From: Bacteroidales bacterium
GTDB taxonomy: Bacteria > Bacteroidota > Bacteroidia > Bacteroidales > UBA932
Direction: 5' to 3'
DNA: 64,000 nt
Assembly: GCA_023227835.1 (NCBI GenBank)
Contig: JALOCI010000002.1
Location: 62,001-126,000, forward strand
Of the stretch, positions 42,092 through 49,532 are shown piece after piece (the stretch's first letter is position 1; every line of letters starts with the position of its first letter). The translations under genes were made by a program, and so were the position numbers. The notes beneath the pieces were generated by a model that had not been told where the DNA came from, searched no databases, and saw only the letters and a program-made list of their open reading frames with translations.

Positions 42092-43051
42092 TTAGATAAA
42101 GAAAAGGGCAACACCTCCGACAGAGAGGATTGCTCCCAGAAGTTCAACCGGAGTTACTTTTTTCTTATAGAGCAGAATATACGGAATCAGAATTATTACA
42201 GGAGTAGTTGCCATTATTGTAGATGCGATGGCGGCATCTGTATATTGTACAGCCATAAGTGATAGGGAGACTCCTATAAAAGGGCCGAAAACCGATCCGG
42301 CAAATGTCGACCTCATACCCTTTGCATCCTTAAACCCTTTAAGCAGATTCTTAAAGCGGCCTGACAATATTATAATCAACGAGAATCCTATAAGACCCGT
42401 AATAATTCTGATTTGTGTGGCGGCAAAAGGTATATATGAGGCCACTGCGGTTCCTTGTGCCGAAAGTTCATAGTAATACATACCCTGCTTACTGAGCACT
42501 ATGCCCAAACCTTGCCCCAGAGCCCCTCCTATTCCAAGCAGCAGACCTTTAACCGGTAGGTTTAACTTGATACGTCCGTTTCCTCCGATGATATTTCCGT
42601 CAACGTGAGTGGAAGCACTATCCCTTTTCAGGACCGAGATTGCAATTCCTGTAAGAGTTACACACATTCCCAGAAATGCCATGAATGAAAGCTCCTCTCC
42701 CATTATCAGCCATGCAAAAAGTGCGGCAAAGGGGGGAGCAAGCGTCATCAGAAGCTGTGAGAACCTTGCAGTTATAAGAAGATATGAATGGAAAAGGCAA
42801 AGATCCCCGAACACAAAGCCGACTAAACCTGAAAGAACCATCCAAAGCCAGGCATCCCTATCAGCATTTTGCGGCCATGGTGAACCTGTTACAACCATCA
42901 GCATAGCTCCGAGAAGGAAGAAAGCAAAAAACAATCTGAGAATGTTCACTATCAAAGAACCAATCCTTTTACCTGCATATTCAAAAAAGAGCGCTGAAAG
43001 TGCCCATGAAATGGCTACGCCTATCGAGATAACTTCACCTATGTATTGCAT
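42092..43051 (-). CDS. EamA/DMT-family transporter
   Basis: 319 residues with about ten transmembrane helices in two repeated EamA halves (about 5-140 and 165-315; the second starts GLLLGIGGALGQGLGIVLSKQG). Drug/metabolite-transporter family exporters of small metabolites or amino acids; the substrate is unknown. The frame extends to 43132 but the added residues are basic and lack family similarity, and the -7 box at 43078-43085 lies between, so ATG 43051 is chosen. Single gene. Confidence 0.88.
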   Translation of the reverse strand: MQYIGEVISIGVAISWALSALFFEYAGKRIGSLIVNILRLFFAFFLLGAMLMVVTGSPWPQNADRDAWLWMVLSGLVGFVFGDLCLFHSYLLITARFSQLLMTLAPPFAALFAWLIMGEELSFMAFLGMCVTLTGIAISVLKRDSASTHVDGNIIGGNGRIKLNLPVKGLLLGIGGALGQGLGIVLSKQGMYYYELSAQGTAVASYIPFAATQIRIITGLIGFSLIIILSGRFKNLLKGFKDAKGMRSTFAGSVFGPFIGVSLSLMAVQYTDAAIASTIMATTPVIILIPYILLYKKKVTPVELLGAILSVGGVALFFI

Positions 43052-43077
43052 CTGTCTGCCATAATTTTTCCGACCGC

Positions 43078-43085
43078 CAAAGGTA
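43078..43085 (-). promoter_or_regulatory. -7 box of the EamA transporter gene
   Basis: Minus strand TACCTTTG, 26 nt upstream of ATG 43051; it decides the start codon, because the longer frame would begin upstream of the promoter. Confidence 0.6.
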
Positions 43086-43208
43086 GGTTTTTTTCGAATT
43101 TCTAAGCCTTTCTGTCGATAATTCTTACCCATTGGTCGATTATCCAGATTATGAGTCTTTTATGGTAGTTAATTTGCAGGTGAAAAGAAAAATTAACATA
43201 AAAACAAT

Positions 43209-44549
43209 ATGAACAGGGAAGGAAAAACAGCCATAGCCATCCTGACATTTATCTTCACACTTTTGTACATAAATTCTGCCGCTATTGCGCAGGATGAGAA
43301 GAGATGGACCTTGAGAGAATGCATTGATTATGCAATTGTCAACAATATTGAGGTCAAACAGTCCAAATTAACAGTTAACAGCACCCGGGAGGATCTGATG
43401 CAGGCAAAAGCCTCAAAATTACCTTCTCTCGGCTTCTCATCAGCACAGAATTTTTCTGCCCAGAAAAGCGAAAACTCAAGCGGGGATTTTAAAACAAAAG
43501 GTAGCTATTCAGGAAGCTACGCATTAAATACAAGCATCACTCTCTACAACGGGGGAAAGCTTGTAAAAAATCAGAAACAGCAGAATATTGCCGTTAAAAT
43601 GGACGAACTCGCTCTTGACGAACAGCAAAACAGTATTGAGATATCAGTAACAAGAGCGTATCTGGATATTTTATATGCCAATGAAAACCTCAAAACGCTA
43701 AGAAAGAGTGTTGAGCTGTCAGAAATACAGACAAAACGCACTAAAGCGTTATACGAAGCCGGAGCAAAATCTTCTGTTGATTATGCACAAATGGAGGCAC
43801 AACTAAGTACAGACAGATATCAGCTTACAGTTGGAGAGAACACGCTTGCACAATCAGTTCTTGCTCTCAAACAGTTGTTAGAAATTGATGTTAATGAAAA
43901 GTTCACCCCATATTTCCCGGACCCTGAAGATATATCTCTCCAGGATGAGTTACCCGAATTAACAGATGTTTACAAGGCTGCTATTGAGGGAAGGCCTGAA
44001 GTTAAAAGCAGCCTGCTACAAATAGAGTCGGCAAAGGTTGGTGAAAAGATAGCACGGGCAGATTATCTGCCTTCTGTAACAGCAAACGCATCAATCGGCA
44101 CCGGCAACCTGTCCGGATCCGGCTATTCTCTCTACAATCAGCTAAATAACAAACTAAACGAGAATGTTGGTGTATCGCTGTCTATACCTATTTTCAGCAA
44201 AAGATCCACAAAAACTGCAGTAAACAAGGCTCAGTATCAGATTGAGATGGCAGAGCTTAGCAGTATTAATGTAAAGAAAAACCTGTTGAGTACAATAGAA
44301 TCTCTGTATCAGGATGCCCGGTCCGCTCAAAGCCGCTATAAAGCAGCAGTGGAAAACTTAAAATATACCGAGCTTAGTTACACCCAGGTCCAGGAACAAT
44401 ACAACGAAGGAATAAAAAACACTGTCGAGCTTCTCTCTGAGAGGCAGGCATATCTGTATGCAATGCAAGAGAAGAGTCAGTCCAAATACCAGGCTTTGCT
44501 CTCTCTGAAATTGCTTCAATTTTACCAGAATCAGCCGATTGATTTATAA
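43209..44549 (+). CDS. TolC-family outer-membrane efflux protein
   Basis: 446 residues: signal peptide (about 1-27), then the two TolC repeats with long coiled-coil helices and short barrel strands. WTLRECIDYAIVNNIEVKQSK is the usual start of the mature protein, and TRAYLDILYANENLKT with ARADYLPSVTANASIG are typical repeat segments. It forms the outer-membrane channel for the MacA/MacB-like pump encoded directly downstream. First gene of an eight-gene same-strand run; a weak TTAATTTG box lies at 43169-43176. Confidence 0.93.
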   Translation: MNREGKTAIAILTFIFTLLYINSAAIAQDEKRWTLRECIDYAIVNNIEVKQSKLTVNSTREDLMQAKASKLPSLGFSSAQNFSAQKSENSSGDFKTKGSYSGSYALNTSITLYNGGKLVKNQKQQNIAVKMDELALDEQQNSIEISVTRAYLDILYANENLKTLRKSVELSEIQTKRTKALYEAGAKSSVDYAQMEAQLSTDRYQLTVGENTLAQSVLALKQLLEIDVNEKFTPYFPDPEDISLQDELPELTDVYKAAIEGRPEVKSSLLQIESAKVGEKIARADYLPSVTANASIGTGNLSGSGYSLYNQLNNKLNENVGVSLSIPIFSKRSTKTAVNKAQYQIEMAELSSINVKKNLLSTIESLYQDARSAQSRYKAAVENLKYTELSYTQVQEQYNEGIKNTVELLSERQAYLYAMQEKSQSKYQALLSLKLLQFYQNQPIDL

Positions 44550-44576
44550 AAAAGAAAATAAATAATAGAAAAATAT

Positions 44577-45812
44577 ATGAAAAGAAAGTTGATAATTATT
44601 ACAAGTGCACTGTTGACTATTGCAATAGTAATGTTCCTGTTATTCAGACCGGAAGAAAAGGCTGCCATAGGTTATCAATCCTCTCCCGTTTTTAAGGGAA
44701 AAATTGTAAATACGGTTACCGCCACAGGCACTGTTGAGCCTATTATTAAGGTAGAGGTTGGTACCCAGGTTTCAGGTATCATAGACCACATATATGTTGA
44801 CTTCAACTCAAAGGTGAAAAAGGGCACCGTGCTTGCTCTCCTTGACAGGACCAACCTTGAGGCAGAACTTAAATCCAGTGAGGCGACACTAAAATCTGCT
44901 GAGACGGAGTATGAATTTCAGAAGAAAAATTATGAAAGGTCAGAGTCTCTGTATGATAAAAACCTTATCAGTGATACTGAATACGAGTCTTCCAAATACT
45001 CTTATGACAAAGCAAACAGTGCCTTTATCAAAGCAACCTCTGATATAAAAAAAGTCAGACAAAACCTTGCTTATGCAACGATTTATTCCCCGATTGACGG
45101 TGTCGTGCTTGACAGAGCAGTAGATGAAGGACAGACAGTAGCTGCAAGTTTCAGTACTCCGACATTGTTTACAATAGCAAATGACCTGACCAGAATGCAG
45201 GTAATAGCAAATGTTGATGAAGCAGATATAGGAGAGGTTATGGAGGGGCAGAGTGTTTCTTTTACAGTTGACGCTTTCCCGGAAGATACTTTCAACGGAA
45301 AAGTAACTCAGGTTCGCCTTCAACCGACTACAACCTCAAACGTGGTCACATACGAAGTGGTCGTAAACGCCCCTAATCCGGATTACAAGCTGAAACCCGG
45401 TCTTACTGCAAATATCACTATAACAACTCAAGAGAAAGAGAATATATTACTTGTCCCTTCAAAAGCTCTCAGATTTACCCCTGCGTCAGATGAAGCCAAT
45501 AGTGAGTCAGTAAAAGCACCCGGATCAGCACCTGAAAGACCTGGAAATGGCATTGAGAAACCGCAGGCAGAAGGGCAAACCGGTACTGCAACAAAAACAA
45601 TCTGGATTAAGAAGCCTGACGGGAGTATTGCTCCGGTGAAGATTAGTGCAGGCATATCCGACGGAATATATACCGAAGTATACGGAGAGGTCAAAGAGGG
45701 TGACCTTGTGGTTACAGGTATGACTACTGCTCCGGATAAGACAATTGCCAAAGAGAGTGATACAGGAAAAAGTCCTTTTATGCCTACAAGACCGGGTGAA
45801 AAGAAAAAATAA
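44577..45812 (+). CDS. Periplasmic adaptor of a MacAB-type efflux pump
   Basis: 411 residues: an N-terminal membrane anchor (about 5-22), lipoyl/barrel-sandwich halves (GTVEPIIKVEVGTQVSG and YSPIDGVVLDRAVDEGQTV), a coiled-coil hairpin (about 90-170), then beta-barrel and membrane-proximal domains. A Pro/Gly/Ser-rich insertion occurs at about 300-335. MacA-like proteins couple the ABC permease to TolC. It lies 27 nt after the TolC gene and 5 nt before the ATPase gene. Confidence 0.92.
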   Translation: MKRKLIIITSALLTIAIVMFLLFRPEEKAAIGYQSSPVFKGKIVNTVTATGTVEPIIKVEVGTQVSGIIDHIYVDFNSKVKKGTVLALLDRTNLEAELKSSEATLKSAETEYEFQKKNYERSESLYDKNLISDTEYESSKYSYDKANSAFIKATSDIKKVRQNLAYATIYSPIDGVVLDRAVDEGQTVAASFSTPTLFTIANDLTRMQVIANVDEADIGEVMEGQSVSFTVDAFPEDTFNGKVTQVRLQPTTTSNVVTYEVVVNAPNPDYKLKPGLTANITITTQEKENILLVPSKALRFTPASDEANSESVKAPGSAPERPGNGIEKPQAEGQTGTATKTIWIKKPDGSIAPVKISAGISDGIYTEVYGEVKEGDLVVTGMTTAPDKTIAKESDTGKSPFMPTRPGEKKK

Positions 45813-45817
45813 CTTTT

Positions 45818-46519
45818 ATGGAAACAATTATTAAAGCAGATAACCTCTCAAGAGACTTTATAGTGGGAGAAGAGACCGTACATGCACTGAGAGGTGTGAA
45901 TTTCAAAATAAAAGAGGGGGAATTTGTCACTATTATGGGAACCAGCGGGTCCGGGAAATCCACTTTGCTGAATCTGCTTGGTTGTCTTGATACACCTACT
46001 GCCGGAGATTATTATCTTGACGGGGTCTCGGTAAGAAGTATGGATAAAAATGAGAGGGCAACCTTGCGTAACAGAAAAATAGGATTTGTTTTCCAATCAT
46101 ATAATCTGCTTCCTAAAACAACTGCAATCGAGAATGTAGAGCTGCCTCTTTTTTACAATCCTAAAGTTTCGCAGAAAGAGAGGGAGAGAAGGGCTATCGA
46201 AGCACTGAAAGCGGTAGGGCTCGAGGACAGGATGAATCACAAATCCAACCAGATGTCAGGCGGGCAGATGCAAAGGGTGGCAATTGCAAGAGCACTTGTC
46301 AACGACCCTGTTCTTATACTTGCCGATGAGGCGACCGGAAATCTGGACTCAAAGACCTCGATGGAGATATTAGGCCTGTTTCAATCACTCCACAAACAGG
46401 GAAGAACAATTGTATTCGTGACGCATAATCCCGAATTGTCCGAATACAGCAGCAGAACCATCACACTTAAGGACGGCCTGATAATAGAGGATGTCATGAA
46501 TAAAAATTACAGACAATGA
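45818..46519 (+). CDS. ABC transporter ATP-binding protein (MacB/LolD type)
   Basis: 233 residues with Walker A GTSGSGKST near residue 42, the Q loop FVFQSYNLLPK, the signature MSGGQMQRVAIARAL, Walker B ILADEATGNLD and the H-loop His in VFVTHNPE. This sequence style belongs to the MacB/LolD/FtsE group that works with FtsX-like permeases to move substrates from the periplasm outward. The stop codon overlaps the permease start by 4 nt (ATGA), so translation is coupled. Confidence 0.95.
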   Translation: METIIKADNLSRDFIVGEETVHALRGVNFKIKEGEFVTIMGTSGSGKSTLLNLLGCLDTPTAGDYYLDGVSVRSMDKNERATLRNRKIGFVFQSYNLLPKTTAIENVELPLFYNPKVSQKERERRAIEALKAVGLEDRMNHKSNQMSGGQMQRVAIARALVNDPVLILADEATGNLDSKTSMEILGLFQSLHKQGRTIVFVTHNPELSEYSSRTITLKDGLIIEDVMNKNYRQ

Positions 46520-47736
46520 ATTACAGAAACTTAATCAAGATATCATTCAGGGCCCTTATGAACAACAAGCTCAGGGGATTTCTGACTATGCTGGGAATTA
46601 TAATAGGCGTAGCCTCTGTTATTGCGATGCTGGCAATAGGGCAAGGTTCCAAGTCAAGTATAAGAAGTCAGATATCAGATATGGGGTCAAACCTGATTAT
46701 GATCCAGCCCGGAAACGGGCAGTTCGGCGGTGTAAGGCAAAGTGCCGGCAGTATGCAGACTCTTAAAATGGAAGATTACAAAAGAGTGGCAAATGAGGCA
46801 CAATATATTGCACACAGCACCCCCGTCGTAAGTAGCAGCGGACAGGTAATCTATGGAGCAAACAATGCCCCTACTTCAATCACGGGAGCAAATACCGAGT
46901 ATCTGGATATCAGGACATACAAGGTTGAGAGAGGAGAGATGTTCACAGATGAGGATTTAAAGAGTTCCAAGAAGGTTTGCGTTGTCGGGGCCACAATTGT
47001 CAAGAACCTCTTTACCAACGGAGAGGACCCTTTAGGAAAAGTAATAAGATTCAATAAGACACCCTTCAAGATAATAGGAATTCTGGAGGCAAAAGGATAC
47101 AACGCAATGGGAATGGATCAGGACGATATAATTATAGCACCATTCACAACAATTCAGAAAAGAATTTTATCAATAACATATATAAACAGTATTTTTGCAT
47201 CAGCAGTGAGTGAGGAACTTTCAGAAGCGGCAACAGAGAGTATATCATCAATTATCCGTGAAAACCACAAGCTCAGAGAGGGAGAAGAGGATGATTTTAA
47301 TGTCAGGTCGCAGGAAGAGCTCACCTCAATGCTTAGCTCCACAACGGACATAATGACCATACTTTTGGCATGCATAGCAGGAATCTCATTACTGGTAGGA
47401 GGAATAGGCATTATGAACATTATGTATGTTTCGGTTACTGAACGCACAAGGGAGATAGGGCTCAGAATGTCAATCGGAGCAAAGGGGAGACATATTCTGC
47501 TTCAGTTTCTGATAGAGGCTATTATAATAAGTGTGACAGGTGGTATTATTGGTGTTATTCTGGGAATCGGAAGTGCTGCAATGATTAAATTTGTAATCGG
47601 ATGGCCAATTCAGGTACAGCTATTCTCCGTGATACTATCCTTCCTTGTATGTACCGTTACAGGAGTGTTCTTCGGATGGTATCCTGCCAAAAAAGCATCA
47701 GGATTGGATCCTATAGAGGCAATACGTTATGAATAA
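46516..47736 (+). CDS. ABC transporter permease (MacB-like FtsX/MacB-PCD domain)
   Basis: 406 residues: TM1 (about 20-40, GFLTMLGIIIGVASVIAML), a large periplasmic MacB-PCD domain (about 50-245), then three TM helices in the C-terminal FtsX domain (about 275-400, including LVGGIGIMNIMYVSVTERTREIGLR and ending GLDPIEAIRYE). In E. coli MacB ATPase and permease are one protein; here they are two genes. The substrate could be a peptide, lipopeptide or drug. Overlaps the ATPase by 4 nt and the kinase gene by 8 nt. Confidence 0.93.
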   Translation: MNYRNLIKISFRALMNNKLRGFLTMLGIIIGVASVIAMLAIGQGSKSSIRSQISDMGSNLIMIQPGNGQFGGVRQSAGSMQTLKMEDYKRVANEAQYIAHSTPVVSSSGQVIYGANNAPTSITGANTEYLDIRTYKVERGEMFTDEDLKSSKKVCVVGATIVKNLFTNGEDPLGKVIRFNKTPFKIIGILEAKGYNAMGMDQDDIIIAPFTTIQKRILSITYINSIFASAVSEELSEAATESISSIIRENHKLREGEEDDFNVRSQEELTSMLSSTTDIMTILLACIAGISLLVGGIGIMNIMYVSVTERTREIGLRMSIGAKGRHILLQFLIEAIIISVTGGIIGVILGIGSAAMIKFVIGWPIQVQLFSVILSFLVCTVTGVFFGWYPAKKASGLDPIEAIRYE

Positions 47737-48775
47737 AGAGAAAAGCATACTCGCAAAAAGATGGATGACACCGGCGATACATATTATTGTTTGGTCTCTG
47801 ATCTTCTACTCACCTGTTATGTTCTCGAGTGCTTTGGGAAAAAGTATGGAGTTAAAGGGATTTCTTCATTTCAGTGCCTTTCCTGTATCACTCTTAATCA
47901 CTTTTTATGTAAATTATTTTATCTTTATAGATTTGTTCTTGTTCAAAAGACATCTTACAAGATTTCTGCTTTCAAACATTTTGCTGATAGCCTTTGTATC
48001 TGTATGTCTCCACTATTGGAACACATACCTCGGCCCGGGTCCCGGTCCTGAACGCTTTTCCCCACCTTTTATATTCATTATATCGAGGAATTTACTGACT
48101 CTTACATTAACGGCAGCCCTTAGTGTTGCACTGAAGGTTACCGCGGACTGGTACAGGAGAGAACAGAAACAGAAAGAACTTGAGAAAGAGATGGCAGCCG
48201 CAGAACTTCAAAATCTGAAAAGTCAGCTCAACCCCCATTTCTTGTTCAATACACTCAATAATATATATAGTCTTACAGCAACAAACCAGACTCAGGCACA
48301 ATATGCAATACACAGCCTGAGTAAACTACTGAGGTATATTTTGTATGACAACGACAAGCCGGCAATTCCTCTTGCAAATGAAATTTCATTTATCAACAGC
48401 TATGTCGAGCTTATGTCTCTCCGTCTTAACGAAAAAGTACACCTCTCTGTAAAGATGCCAGACCCTGATGAGTGCAATGGCGCAACTGTCGCTCCCTTAA
48501 TCTTTATTACACTTATTGAGAATGCATTCAAGCATGGAGTTAGCCCGACGGAAGAGTCTGAGATAAGTATCTCAATCAAACTGGAGAGGTCTGAAAAATT
48601 AGTCTGCTCGATAATAAACAGCAATTTTCCGAAAAGTGACGAAGACAGGAGTGGTTCCGGTATCGGGCTTGAAAATCTCAGAAAAAGACTTGCGTTAATC
48701 TATCCGGACCGTTATATGCTCAAAGAGGAAAATGACGGAAAACACCATACTTCGCTGTTGGTTATAAATTTATAG
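47729..48775 (+). CDS. LytS/YehU-type sensor histidine kinase
   Basis: 348 residues. Four transmembrane helices (about 15-150) form the sensor part, with no separate periplasmic domain. A cytoplasmic helix (about 150-165) leads to the His_kinase domain with LNPHFLFNTLNNIYSL (phospho-acceptor His) and a HATPase region (NAFKHG, then GSGIGLENLRKRL). It pairs with the LytTR regulator 13 nt downstream. Being co-transcribed with the exporter suggests it senses the exported compound or the envelope stress it relieves; inference. Confidence 0.93.
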   Translation: MNKEKSILAKRWMTPAIHIIVWSLIFYSPVMFSSALGKSMELKGFLHFSAFPVSLLITFYVNYFIFIDLFLFKRHLTRFLLSNILLIAFVSVCLHYWNTYLGPGPGPERFSPPFIFIISRNLLTLTLTAALSVALKVTADWYRREQKQKELEKEMAAAELQNLKSQLNPHFLFNTLNNIYSLTATNQTQAQYAIHSLSKLLRYILYDNDKPAIPLANEISFINSYVELMSLRLNEKVHLSVKMPDPDECNGATVAPLIFITLIENAFKHGVSPTEESEISISIKLERSEKLVCSIINSNFPKSDEDRSGSGIGLENLRKRLALIYPDRYMLKEENDGKHHTSLLVINL

Positions 48776-48776
48776 C

Positions 48777-48784
48777 TATATTTG
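48777..48784 (+). promoter_or_regulatory. -7 box immediately before the LytTR regulator gene (leaderless candidate)
   Basis: TATATTTG, then AGGC, then ATG at 48789. It straddles the end of the kinase gene, so the regulator could also be made from its own transcript with no untranslated leader. Confidence 0.45.
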
Positions 48785-48788
48785 AGGC

Positions 48789-49532
48789 ATGACTATCCGT
48801 TGCCTCATTGTTGATGACGAGCCTCTTGCATTAGACCTTATTGAAAGTTATGTAAGGCAAACACCTTTTCTGGAACTTGCAGGAAGGTGCTCTAATGCTA
48901 TAGATGCCCTTGCAGCCATTGAAAAAGGAAATATTGAACTGGTTTTTCTTGACATCCAGATGCCTAAGCTCAATGGTATTGAGCTTTCCCGACTTCTTAA
49001 GGAAGAAACAAGAATAATTTTCACAACAGCTTTCGAACAATATGCTCTTGACGGATACAAGGTTGACGCACTTGACTATCTTCTCAAGCCGATTAGTTAT
49101 CCCGAATTTCTTAAAGCCGCCACTAAAGCCCATAAGTGGTTTGCACTTTATCGTGCAAACATTTCGGAACAAGCAAACCAAAACAGCATATTTGTCAAAA
49201 GTGACTACAGAATGATACAGCTTGATATCCCGGATATTACATACATAGAAGGAGTAAAGGATTATATAAGGATTCACACCTCCAAGGGGGAGCCTGTAAT
49301 GACTCTGATGAGCATGAAATCCATTGGGGAATATCTCAATCCGGACACATTCATTAGGGTACACCGTTCTTTCATAGTGAATATAAACATGATAAGCAGT
49401 ATTGAAAAGAGTGTTGTAAAAATAGGCAAGACATCCGTCCCAATTTCAGATTCCTATAAAGAGAGCGTGATGGAAAAAATAAATACCCGAATACTGACGA
49501 AACAACCTACTATAAATAAACTTCATGAATAG
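48789..49532 (+). CDS. LytTR-family response regulator
   Basis: 247 residues: receiver domain (about 1-120) with DDEPLA, the phospho-acceptor Asp55 in LVFLDIQMPK, and Lys in LLKPISY; then a LytTR DNA-binding domain (about 140-240) with YIEGVKDYIRIHT and the VHRSFIVNI signature. Cognate of the LytS-type kinase just upstream. It overlaps the metallopeptidase gene by 8 nt. Likely target: the promoter of its own operon before 43209; no LytTR repeat pair could be confirmed there by eye. Confidence 0.95.
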   Translation: MTIRCLIVDDEPLALDLIESYVRQTPFLELAGRCSNAIDALAAIEKGNIELVFLDIQMPKLNGIELSRLLKEETRIIFTTAFEQYALDGYKVDALDYLLKPISYPEFLKAATKAHKWFALYRANISEQANQNSIFVKSDYRMIQLDIPDITYIEGVKDYIRIHTSKGEPVMTLMSMKSIGEYLNPDTFIRVHRSFIVNINMISSIEKSVVKIGKTSVPISDSYKESVMEKINTRILTKQPTINKLHE

